Assembly: GCA_022649055.1 (NCBI GenBank)
Contig: JALCNL010000019.1
Coordinates: forward strand, 1 to 34,849
Source: Megasphaera sp.
GTDB taxonomy: Bacteria > Bacillota > Negativicutes > Veillonellales > Megasphaeraceae
DNA length: 34,849 bases
Direction of reading: 5' to 3'
Under the pieces are notes generated by a model. The model ran no database searches, was not told the origin of the DNA, and saw only the letters and a list, made by a program, of their open reading frames with translations. Positions 9,357 through 16,738 of this stretch are shown piece by piece. The position numbers and the translations under genes were made by a program. Numbering within the stretch: position 1 is the stretch's first letter; each line of letters starts with the position of its first letter.

Positions 9357-10064
9357 TTGGGCATATACGGTGAATCCAAAATTGGATTGGTGCGAAAAGT
9401 AAATGAAGATTCGTTTTATATCAGCCAAGAGCAGGATGTTTTTGTTGTTGCCGATGGTATGGGTGGATATGTCGGCGGAGAAATTGCCAGCAGCACGGCT
9501 GTAGAAGCTATTGCTTACTATTTTCAAAATTATACGCATGTCTCACCAGTTCAGTTGGAAAAAGCTGTTCAATATGCAAATTCCTGTATATTAAGCAAGG
9601 CTATGATAGAACCTTCCTTAAAGGGAATGGGAACTACTGTATCTTTGCTTACAATAGCAGACCATAAAGCAAACTGGGCTCACGTAGGGGACAGCCGTAT
9701 TTATGTTTTGCGGAATAATCAGCTGACTCAAATCACTGTTGATCATTCAATCGTAGAAGTTTTATTGGATGAAGGAAAAATAACCAAAGAAGAAGCAGAA
9801 CATCATCCCAAAAAGAATATTTTGACCCGAGCCGTTGGAGTAGATCGTGATCTTAAAGTTGACACGGGTTCTTTTGATATTTTTCCTGGTGATCGAATAT
9901 TGCTATGTACGGATGGATTAAATTCATTTGTTAATAAGGATGACTTACAAAAAGCATTGCAAGAGTATTCCCGCAAGGAACGGGATATTATAAATGATTT
10001 ATTTGAACGCGTTTATGTAAATGGCGCGAATGATAATGTAACGGCTATTTTGGTTACTATTTGA
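9357..10064 (+). CDS. prpC: PP2C-type serine/threonine phosphatase (PrpC/Stp)
   Basis: Metal-dependent phosphatase that reverses phosphorylation by the adjacent PASTA kinase. The 235-residue protein has the PP2C metal and phosphate motifs in order: RKVNEDSF, VADGMGGY, MGTTVS, HVGDSRIY, DHS, CTDGLN and NDNVTAIL. The start is TTG at 9357 with AAAGGA 9 nt upstream. The resulting N-terminus, MGIYGESKIGLVRKVNED, matches the family pattern and no nearby ATG does. It lies 38 nt before the kinase gene, the usual pairing. Confidence 0.94.
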   Translation: MGIYGESKIGLVRKVNEDSFYISQEQDVFVVADGMGGYVGGEIASSTAVEAIAYYFQNYTHVSPVQLEKAVQYANSCILSKAMIEPSLKGMGTTVSLLTIADHKANWAHVGDSRIYVLRNNQLTQITVDHSIVEVLLDEGKITKEEAEHHPKKNILTRAVGVDRDLKVDTGSFDIFPGDRILLCTDGLNSFVNKDDLQKALQEYSRKERDIINDLFERVYVNGANDNVTAILVTI

Positions 10065-10102
10065 TATAATTTTCAGAACATATACATGGTGGAGAATCCA
10101 AA

Positions 10103-12016
10103 ATGATTGGTCATATATTAGATAATCGATATAAAATATTGGAAAAAGTCGGTTCTGGCGGTATGGCGTGTGTTTATAAAGCACAAGATATTTTATTGGA
10201 TCGGATAGTCGCAGTCAAAATCCTTCATGAAAAACTTGGGAATGATCATGATTTTCTGGTTCGTTTTCGTCAGGAGGCACAGGCAGCTGCCAAATTATCG
10301 CATCCTAATATAGTAAATATATATGATGTCGGATATGATGAAAATGTTCATTATATAGTGATGGAATACATTCGCGGAGAGACTCTTAAGGAATTTATTG
10401 AAAAACACGGACATCTTCCTATCAATAATGCCATACAAATCACGTTTGATATTGGTGAGGCTCTGGAACATGCACATAGTAACGGTATTATTCATTGTGA
10501 TATAAAGCCGCATAATATATTAGTTACCGAATCAGGCCATATTAAAGTTGCTGATTTTGGGATTGCCAGAGCTGTTAATTCTACTACAGCTAACGCCAAA
10601 GATGGTTCTATTCTCGGCTCAGTTCATTATTTTTCACCGGAACAGGCCAGCGGCGGAAAAATTGATGAGCGTACAGATATTTATTCCTTAGGTGTCGTCA
10701 TGTATGAAATGATGACAGGTGTCGTACCTTTTCATGGGGATACAGCAATTACCGTTGCACTTCAACATGTCCAAGATGAAATACCGCTTCCCAGTAAATA
10801 TAATCGCCGTATTCCGCAATTGGTAGAGCGGTGTATCCTAAAGGCAATGGCCAAAAATCCAGATGACCGTTTTCAATCTGTAAGTGAAATGATGGCGGAA
10901 ATGCGTTTGGCTCAGGGATTTGTCAATCCTAACAAAGGGGCCTTGCCTATTATTAAAAACAATTTTAACACACAGAAGATTCAGCCTGTAAAAGTAAAAG
11001 AACCGAATAAATCCAACGTGTTTACCCGTATTATGGATAACATTAGTAACCATTCTAAAAAGTCCATTATTATGGCCATGCTTGGGGTTTTTGTCATCGC
11101 TTTTTTATGGGCATTTTTTTCTTTTGGTAATTTCTGGAGCACGGAGGAAATAACCGTTCCTGATGTAACCGGAAAACAGGTGGAAATTGCTAAACAAATA
11201 TTGACGAAGGAAAATTTAAACGTCTCTATTAAGGAAATTGATAATTCTGATGTTCCTATTGGACAGGTCATCACACAAACCCCAACAGGGGGGAGCGTTG
11301 TAAAGGCCAAACGAACCATTTATCTTACTGTCAGTAAGGGACATGATGGTTCCGAGGTACTTATTCCTGATTTACGGGGATTAACCTTAGATGAAGCAAA
11401 GTTGAAATTAAAAGACATAGGATTATCCATTGGACATGTTACTCACTCCAGCAGCAGCAAATATAAAGAAGGAACGATTATGAGCCAGAGTCCCTCTTCG
11501 CCTAAAAAAGTCCCTAAGGATACGTCAATTGATGTTGTTGTGTGTGAAAATTCTGAAACAAAAGATCAGCAGTCATCTGCTCCTAATGTTATCGGTATGC
11601 CTTTGGATGCTGCAGTGAAAGCGTTGGAAAGTGCAGGATATTCTGCTGGTACAATTGCTAATATTGACAATAGTAAAGATACTAGTCAAGCACAAGTTAC
11701 CATGCAGTCAGCAGATGGCAGTAATCCGAATGTAATCAATTTGAACGTAGAATATAGCAAAACTACGACAGATGATAAGAATAATAATCAAGAGGCTCCC
11801 GGAACTACTCATACAGGAACCGTTAATATCAGTGTACCTGCTGGAGCCTCCAGCCAGCATGTACAAATTATTGTAAGCGATGATAATGGCTCACATGTTG
11901 TTTATGATCGTAATCAATCAGGGGGGGACAGTATCACTAAAAATGTCAGTGGTACAGGTAAAACACGAGTACGTGTTTATATAAACAATTCTTTGGTTCA
12001 AGACAAATACATCTAG
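10103..12016 (+). CDS. prkC: PASTA-domain serine/threonine protein kinase (PrkC/Stk)
   Basis: Membrane kinase that senses muropeptides or lipid II through extracellular PASTA repeats. In the 637-residue protein the kinase domain spans about 1-265, with glycine loop GSGGMACVY, catalytic Lys39, catalytic loop H131-C132-D133-I-K-P-H-N and D151-F-G. One transmembrane helix follows (about 320-342), then three PASTA repeats (about 348-414, 417-484 and 490-553) and a C-terminal beta-rich tail with NISVPAGASSQ and an RVRVYINNS end. The usual HRD is HCD, so this is a non-RD kinase, a form I believe is not rare in this lineage. It is followed 7 nt later by rsgA. Confidence 0.95.
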   Translation: MIGHILDNRYKILEKVGSGGMACVYKAQDILLDRIVAVKILHEKLGNDHDFLVRFRQEAQAAAKLSHPNIVNIYDVGYDENVHYIVMEYIRGETLKEFIEKHGHLPINNAIQITFDIGEALEHAHSNGIIHCDIKPHNILVTESGHIKVADFGIARAVNSTTANAKDGSILGSVHYFSPEQASGGKIDERTDIYSLGVVMYEMMTGVVPFHGDTAITVALQHVQDEIPLPSKYNRRIPQLVERCILKAMAKNPDDRFQSVSEMMAEMRLAQGFVNPNKGALPIIKNNFNTQKIQPVKVKEPNKSNVFTRIMDNISNHSKKSIIMAMLGVFVIAFLWAFFSFGNFWSTEEITVPDVTGKQVEIAKQILTKENLNVSIKEIDNSDVPIGQVITQTPTGGSVVKAKRTIYLTVSKGHDGSEVLIPDLRGLTLDEAKLKLKDIGLSIGHVTHSSSSKYKEGTIMSQSPSSPKKVPKDTSIDVVVCENSETKDQQSSAPNVIGMPLDAAVKALESAGYSAGTIANIDNSKDTSQAQVTMQSADGSNPNVINLNVEYSKTTTDDKNNNQEAPGTTHTGTVNISVPAGASSQHVQIIVSDDNGSHVVYDRNQSGGDSITKNVSGTGKTRVRVYINNSLVQDKYI

Positions 12017-12023
12017 GAGGATC

Positions 12024-12887
12024 ATGGTCAAAGGAAAGGTAATCAAAAACTATAACGGCTATTATTATATCGACTTGGACTTGCCGGAATCTTTGATAGA
12101 ATGCCGGCGCCGTGGTAAGTTGAAACAGAAAATACTTGTTGGTGATGAAGTGGAAATAACCGTACTGGACAATCATACCGGTGTTATCGAACAATTACTG
12201 CCGCGGCGCAACGAAATTCGTCGTCCGGGACTTGCAAATATTGATCAGATGGTTGTTATTATGGCGGCGCAATCACCGGCTCCTAACCGCTTTTTAGTGG
12301 ATAAAATGCTGATGACCTGTGAGTATGCAGGCATTCACCCGCATTTATGTTTGAATAAATGCGATTTAGATAGAACTACGGCTGAGGCATATCGAGATTT
12401 TTACGAATCATGTGATTACAAAACATTGATCGTATCTGCGCAAACGGGTGAAGGAATGGATGAAATATTATCACTTTTACCACAGAAAATGACAGCATTT
12501 GCCGGCCCTTCCGGAGTGGGAAAATCCAGCCTTTTATCTCGTATTTTAGGACGAAACGATCTAACTATCGGATGTGTGAGCAGTAAAATACAACGCGGCA
12601 GGCATACAACAAGACATTCAGAAATAATGAAGCTTAATTATAAAACTTATGTAGTGGATACACCTGGTTTTAGCGCATTGGAATTTGAACATTTAGATCC
12701 TAAGGAATTATTTTGTCTTTTTCCGGATATGATTCCTTATTTTGGAAACTGCCGCTTTTCCTCCTGCCTGCATCGCACAGAACCCGATTGCTCGGTTAAA
12801 CGTGCTGTGGCTGAAGGAAAAATAAAAATGGAACGATATGAAACATATTGTAAAATTTTAACAACTATATTGGAAAGGAAGCGATAA
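12024..12887 (+). CDS. rsgA: Ribosome small-subunit assembly GTPase RsgA
   Basis: Circularly permuted GTPase that checks late 30S subunit maturation. The 287-residue protein has an N-terminal OB-fold, then GTPase motifs in permuted order: G4 NKCDLD (about 111), G1 GPSGVGKSS (about 161) and G3 DTPGF (about 212). A C-terminal zinc motif of the form C-x4-C-x-H-x5-C follows (NCRFSSCLHRTEPDC). The start ATG lies 4 nt after GGAGG, which overlaps the prkC stop. Co-location with prkC fits reports that RsgA is a PrkC substrate in Firmicutes. Confidence 0.96.
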   Translation: MVKGKVIKNYNGYYYIDLDLPESLIECRRRGKLKQKILVGDEVEITVLDNHTGVIEQLLPRRNEIRRPGLANIDQMVVIMAAQSPAPNRFLVDKMLMTCEYAGIHPHLCLNKCDLDRTTAEAYRDFYESCDYKTLIVSAQTGEGMDEILSLLPQKMTAFAGPSGVGKSSLLSRILGRNDLTIGCVSSKIQRGRHTTRHSEIMKLNYKTYVVDTPGFSALEFEHLDPKELFCLFPDMIPYFGNCRFSSCLHRTEPDCSVKRAVAEGKIKMERYETYCKILTTILERKR

Positions 12888-12892
12888 TACGT

Positions 12893-13537
12893 ATGATTAA
12901 GATTGGACCTTCTCTTTTGTCCGCAGACTTTTCAAAACTATCTGAAGAAATAAAGGATATAGAACAGAGTGGTGCAGACTTTTTGCATTTAGACTTGATG
13001 GATGGGCATTTTGTTCCTAATTTAACGTTTGGAATCCCTGTTATTGAAACAATACGCAAATGTTCAGACCTGCCTTTTGATGCTCATTTAATGGTAGAAC
13101 ATCCGGAAAATTATATTGAAGGCTTAGCAAAAGCAGGGATTACCTATGTTACTGTACATCAGGAGGCATGCACCCATTTAGACCGCGTACTGCATCAGAT
13201 TAAAGAAGCTGGCATGAAGTGCGGGGTGGCTCTGAATCCAGCTACGCCGGTGTCTTCTTTAAAGAATATAGCATCATTTCTCGATATGATAGTAATCATG
13301 AGTGTAAATCCAGGTTTTGGCGGACAGAAATTCATTTCTTACACAACCGATAAAATCAAAGAGTCTTGCCGTATACTGGATAATGCAGAAAATACACATG
13401 CCGTTGTTGAAGTGGATGGCGGTATAAATCCGAAAACGGCAAAATTAGCAGTTGAAGCTGGGGCGATGTTTCTGGTTGCCGGCAGTGCAGTTTTTGGTGC
13501 CGACGACCGAAAAACAGCAATAGCTGCGCTGCGTTGA
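12893..13537 (+). CDS. rpe: Ribulose-phosphate 3-epimerase
   Basis: Interconverts ribulose 5-phosphate and xylulose 5-phosphate in the pentose phosphate pathway. It is a 214-residue TIM barrel with all signature segments: PSLLSADFSKL, HLDLMDGHFVPNLTFG (metal His and Asp), FDAHLMV, MSVNPGFGGQKF and VEVDGGI. It begins 5 nt after rsgA, the usual neighbour. The thiamine pyrophosphokinase gene that often follows in Firmicutes is absent; an FMN riboswitch comes next. Confidence 0.97.
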   Translation: MIKIGPSLLSADFSKLSEEIKDIEQSGADFLHLDLMDGHFVPNLTFGIPVIETIRKCSDLPFDAHLMVEHPENYIEGLAKAGITYVTVHQEACTHLDRVLHQIKEAGMKCGVALNPATPVSSLKNIASFLDMIVIMSVNPGFGGQKFISYTTDKIKESCRILDNAENTHAVVEVDGGINPKTAKLAVEAGAMFLVAGSAVFGADDRKTAIAALR

Positions 13538-13628
13538 AGCGCGTATATGGCTGATTTATGTATAAATATTGCATTTGGTTTCTTTTTATGATACCATAAT
13601 AAAGGAATTACAAGAGAATATAGATATA

Positions 13629-13755
13629 GTCTTTGAGGCAAGGTGCGAAAGTGTTACTTTCAATTCCTGACCGGCGGTAAAAGTCCGCTAACCTCGTCAT
13701 GAGGTTGAATCGATGCAATTTCGATACCGACAGTACAGTCTGGATGGGAAAAGAC
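13629..13755 (+). promoter_or_regulatory. FMN riboswitch (RFN element) upstream of ribD
   Basis: The conserved RFN core is visible: GAGGCAAGGTGCGAAAGTG, CCTGACCGGCGGTAAAAGTC near 13666-13685, GATACCGACAGTACAGTCTGG near 13723-13742 and ATGGGAAAAGAC. P1 is closed by GTCTTT (13629-13634) with AAAGAC (13750-13755). FMN binding should lower expression of the rib genes. Confidence 0.93.
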
Positions 13756-13781
13756 AGCAGATATCTTTTTTTGTTGCGCTG

Positions 13782-13815
13782 AAAAGGCTATTGGTGTTTT
13801 TACCGATAGCCTTTT
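13782..13815 (+). terminator. Hairpin between FMN aptamer and ribD
   Basis: A 14-bp stem (13782-13795 with 13802-13815, one G-U pair) and a 6-nt loop. The arm ends in TTTT and is then interrupted (GCTATTT), so the U-tract is weak. It is the likely terminator of the riboswitch expression platform. The ribosome site GGAAAGGA at 13829-13836 lies downstream and outside it. Confidence 0.7.
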
Positions 13816-13845
13816 GCTATTTATAAATGGAAAGGAATGAATCTA

Positions 13846-14982
13846 TTGGAACCCATAGAATATATGCAAAAAGCTCTTTCTCTGGCAAAACTGGCAGCCG
13901 GATATACATCACCCAACCCGGCCGTTGGTTGTGTTATCGTTAACAACGGGCATATAGTCGGCACGGGATACCATCATAAAGCAGGGACTCCTCACGCCGA
14001 AGTGTGGGCTTTGAAAGAAGCAGGAGAAGAAGCCAAGGGAAGTACCGTATATGTTACACTTGAACCATGTGCACACTATGGACGTACCCCGCCGTGCGCT
14101 AAAACATTAGTAGAAAAAGGCGTAGCCAAAGTTGTAATTGCTATGTTGGATCCTAATCCGCTGGTAGCCGGCAAGGGAGCGGCTATCCTGCGTACTGCGG
14201 GAATACAAGTGGAAGTCGGCCTTTTATCTAAAGAAGCAGTTAAGCTTAATGAAGCATTTATCAAGTGGATGCTTGTAGAAAAACCATTTATTGCAGCTAA
14301 ATTAGCGGAAAGCCTGGATGGGAAAATTGCTACACGTACGGGAAATTCTCAATGGATTACAAATCATTGGGCACGCAGCTACGGACATTATCTCCGTTCT
14401 GTGCATGACGGCATTTTGGTTGGTATTGGGACGATTTTAGCCGATAATCCTATGCTGACATGCCGTATTGATCGGGAAGCGCAGGAAACGCCTCACCAAC
14501 CTACCCGAATTATTCTTGATTCCCATGGACGTATACCCTTGCAATCTCGCGTCGTTACTGACCGGACGACTTCAACAATTGTTGTAACGACAGAAGTTTG
14601 TTTGCCTGCAAAACGTATTTCTTTGGAGAACGCAGGAGTTACTGTACTTGAAGTACCCATGAATAAAGAAAGACAAGTTGATTTATCGGCAGCGATGGAC
14701 AGTTTGGGTGAAAACGGAATACATAGCATCCTGATCGAAGGAGGCGCCGCTGTACAAGGAAGTTTTTTTGATGCCCATCTAATTGATAAAATTTATGCAT
14801 TTATTGGAAATAAGGTGTTAGGGGGGATGCAGTCTCTGCCGGCTGTAGCCGGTATCGGTGTTGCTTCTCTTGATCAATGCATACCTTTGGTGTTCGAATC
14901 GGTACAGGTAAAAGAAAATAATATACTGATTGAAGCTTATAATGCAGAAAGGAAGGGGACCTATGTTCACTGGCATCATTGA
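13846..14982 (+). CDS. ribD: Bifunctional riboflavin deaminase/reductase
   Basis: Second and third steps of riboflavin synthesis: deamination of the pyrimidine ring, then reduction of the ribosyl side chain. The N-terminal cytidine-deaminase-like domain has TPHAEVWAL and EPCAHYGRTPPC (zinc ligands). The C-terminal DHFR-like reductase domain includes KLAESLDGKIAT and the IEGGAAVQGSF motif. The first in-frame ATG (13837) directly abuts GGAAAGGA (13829-13836), leaving no spacer. TTG at 13846 has a 9-nt spacer and is preferred, giving 378 residues; ATG 13864 is also possible. It is under the FMN riboswitch and overlaps ribE by 20 nt. Confidence 0.94.
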   Translation: MEPIEYMQKALSLAKLAAGYTSPNPAVGCVIVNNGHIVGTGYHHKAGTPHAEVWALKEAGEEAKGSTVYVTLEPCAHYGRTPPCAKTLVEKGVAKVVIAMLDPNPLVAGKGAAILRTAGIQVEVGLLSKEAVKLNEAFIKWMLVEKPFIAAKLAESLDGKIATRTGNSQWITNHWARSYGHYLRSVHDGILVGIGTILADNPMLTCRIDREAQETPHQPTRIILDSHGRIPLQSRVVTDRTTSTIVVTTEVCLPAKRISLENAGVTVLEVPMNKERQVDLSAAMDSLGENGIHSILIEGGAAVQGSFFDAHLIDKIYAFIGNKVLGGMQSLPAVAGIGVASLDQCIPLVFESVQVKENNILIEAYNAERKGTYVHWHH

Positions 14983-15607
14983 GGAAATCGGAACTATCGG
15001 CTCTTTGGATCGCAGAGCCGACTCCATTCGTTTAACCATCCAAGCCAAAAAAGTGCTTGAAGATACGCGAATAGGGGACAGTATAGCAGTCAATGGAGTT
15101 TGTTTAACCGTTACTATGCTGACCAACAACGGATTTACGGCAGACGTTATGCATGAAACTATGATGCGCTCGTCTTTGCGGGACAGCAAGAGCGGTTCAC
15201 AAGTGAATTTAGAACGTGCACTCCAAGTTGGCAGCCGGTTGGGCGGGCATATTGTGAGCGGTCATATCGATGGAATAGGCCATATTAACCGTATTACTGT
15301 TGATGGGATTGCTCGTATTATTGCTGTTGCGATTCCTGAAGATATGGCACCTTTTATTGTTGAGAAAGGTTCCATTGCCATAGACGGTATCAGTTTAACT
15401 GTAGCATCTGTTCATTCAGAATACTTTACCGTTTCTGTTATTCCCCATACGATGGAAAACACAATATTACTTACGAAACGTGTGGGGGCTGTTGTTAACC
15501 TGGAAACAGATATGATTGGTAAATACGTTTATAACTTTACTGCAGATTATACATCTTCGAGCGCAAAAAAATTAACACTGCAGCATTTATTGGAAAATGG
15601 TTTTTGA
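14963..15607 (+). CDS. ribE: Riboflavin synthase alpha chain
   Basis: Dismutates two 6,7-dimethyl-8-ribityllumazines to riboflavin and a pyrimidine. The 214-residue protein has two repeated lumazine-binding domains. The N-terminus [12 protein letters not shown] is the family hallmark, and SGHIDGIG with a second-domain [17 protein letters not shown] follow. The start is ATG 14963 (GGAAGGGG 4 nt upstream), inside the end of ribD, which implies translational coupling. Confidence 0.97.
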   Translation: MFTGIIEEIGTIGSLDRRADSIRLTIQAKKVLEDTRIGDSIAVNGVCLTVTMLTNNGFTADVMHETMMRSSLRDSKSGSQVNLERALQVGSRLGGHIVSGHIDGIGHINRITVDGIARIIAVAIPEDMAPFIVEKGSIAIDGISLTVASVHSEYFTVSVIPHTMENTILLTKRVGAVVNLETDMIGKYVYNFTADYTSSSAKKLTLQHLLENGF

Positions 15608-15633
15608 TTTATTTATTAGAGGAGAGTGCTATA

Positions 15634-16104
15634 ATGGAAATGTTAAAAGAAGGAAATTTATTAGGTTCTGGTTTAAAATTTGGTATTGTTGCTGCTCGTT
15701 TCAACGAATTTATAACAAGCAAGCTTTTAGGCGGTGCGTATGATGCACTGTCCCGCCATGGCGTAGATAAAGAAAATGTTACAACCGCATGGGTACCCGG
15801 AGCTTTTGAAATTCCACTGATTGCACAGAAAATGGCAGAATCGAAAAAATTTGATGCAGTTATTTGTCTTGGTGCTGTTATTCGCGGAGCTACCAGTCAT
15901 TATGATTTGGTTTGCGGAGAAGCTGCCAAAGGAATTGCTCAAGTTTCATTGAAAACAGGTGTTCCGGTTATGTTTGGCATCCTTACAACCGAAAATATTG
16001 AACAAGCTGTCGAACGTGCGGGCACTAAAGCTGGAAATAAAGGCTTTGACGTGGCTGTCAGTGCTATTGAAATGGTCAATCTTATAAAAGAATTAAAAAA
16101 ATAA
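15634..16104 (+). CDS. ribH: 6,7-dimethyl-8-ribityllumazine synthase
   Basis: Condenses 5-amino-6-ribitylaminouracil with 3,4-dihydroxy-2-butanone 4-phosphate; it forms icosahedral or pentameric shells in the family. The 156-residue protein has [37 protein letters not shown] (catalytic His) and the [11 protein letters not shown] segment. AGAGGAG precedes ATG 15634; the frame is open further back but without support. ribBA, commonly between ribE and ribH, is absent: only 26 nt separate the two genes, so the butanone-phosphate and pyrimidine precursors need a gene outside this window. Confidence 0.97.
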   Translation: MEMLKEGNLLGSGLKFGIVAARFNEFITSKLLGGAYDALSRHGVDKENVTTAWVPGAFEIPLIAQKMAESKKFDAVICLGAVIRGATSHYDLVCGEAAKGIAQVSLKTGVPVMFGILTTENIEQAVERAGTKAGNKGFDVAVSAIEMVNLIKELKK

Positions 16105-16116
16105 TGTTTGTTGGAT

Positions 16117-16150
16117 GAACAGGGACTGGGAAAATTTCCGGTCCCTGTTC
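16117..16150 (+). terminator. Strong hairpin after ribH, lacking a U-tract
   Basis: A 13-bp stem (16117-16129 with 16138-16150, one G-U pair) around an 8-nt A/T loop, 12 nt after the ribH stop. No T-run follows, so it is either an inefficient terminator or an mRNA 3'-end stabiliser. Confidence 0.55.
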
Positions 16151-16409
16151 CCATATAATAAATAAAGTAATAAATAAAATTTAAAGTTTTAAAGTTGCGA
16201 AATTAGAATCATTTCTTATTACTGTTGCAATAATTGTATAGGATGAAGCATTGTATAGAATGTTTCATTATTTCATAATCCCTGAAGGAAGCGTAACTGT
16301 ACACTAAACAACGATTAATATGCAAAATGAGATATCTGTTTGTCCCTCTCTCGTAATAGCCTATTATAAACAAAATAAGTAAAAGTTATTAAGAAAAACA
16401 AAAACGCTC
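16151..16409 (+). other. AT-rich non-coding stretch, nothing recognised
   Basis: First part of the 634-nt gap between ribH and the lactate permease gene. No convincing open frame with a ribosome site, no tRNA and no repeat was seen on either strand. Confidence 0.5.
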
Positions 16410-16438
16410 TTGATTACTAATGACGTTTTGCCTATAAT
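16410..16438 (+). promoter_or_regulatory. Strong sigma-A promoter
   Basis: TTGATT (16410-16415), exactly 17 nt, TATAAT (16433-16438). The expected transcription start is near 16445, which coincides with the first base pairs of the long hairpin at 16444-16560. It should drive that RNA and possibly the downstream lactate permease gene. Confidence 0.75.
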
Positions 16439-16443
16439 GAAAT

Positions 16444-16566
16444 TAAATTATTAGTTTATGTAATACGTATGATAATAAACACGGCATGGCTTACATCCCT
16501 TTACATCGGGCGGCGCAATGTAACGCTATGCCGATGGTGTATTATGTAGTAAATAATTTATTTTTA
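16444..16566 (+). ncRNA. Candidate structured RNA: 117-nt imperfect hairpin with T-rich tail
   Basis: An outer 9-bp stem (16444-16452 / 16552-16560) is followed by a small internal loop, a 10-bp stem with two G-U pairs (16457-16466 / 16539-16548), and an asymmetric internal loop. Then come CGGCAT/ATGCCG (16482-16487 / 16528-16533), a GC step, and TTACAT/ATGTAA (16491-16496 / 16518-16523). The apical loop is GC-rich and repeats TTACATC. Five T residues follow the stem (16561-16565). It starts at the predicted transcription start of a good promoter. It matches no riboswitch or sRNA family I can name, and it could be an independent sRNA or the leader of the permease mRNA. Confidence 0.5.
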
Positions 16567-16603
16567 TAAGGCAGGTGATAGGCTTAGGGTCAAGATATAG
16601 TGT

Positions 16604-16659
16604 AGCGTGTTTTTTATAACAAAAATAAGTATTTGGAAATGATAAGAGACATACACGCT
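16604..16659 (+). repeat. Inverted repeat in the lactate permease leader
   Basis: AGCGTGT (16604-16610) pairs with ACACGCT (16653-16659). Flanking TAGGGT (16585-16590) can pair with ACCCTA (16662-16667) across an asymmetric loop. This would be a second structured element 72 nt before the permease start. Confidence 0.4.
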
Positions 16660-16738
16660 TTACCCTATATGGCCGAAATGAAATAACTAAAAGGTGGAGT
16701 TTTTTGTTTTAAGTTCGTATGAAAGGGTGTGTTTAAGG

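Noticed and set aside
16444-16560. Interpretation of the long hairpin as 6S RNA, T-box, fluoride, cobalamin or glycine riboswitch
   Set aside because: Length and core motifs do not fit any of these: it is too short for 6S and has no T-box sequence or conserved riboswitch core.
16719-16736. Five-codon ATG frame (MKGCV) just before lctP, with AAGGTGGAG further up, considered as a leader peptide
   Set aside because: The Shine-Dalgarno is 19 nt away and the frame is too short to carry regulatory codons.
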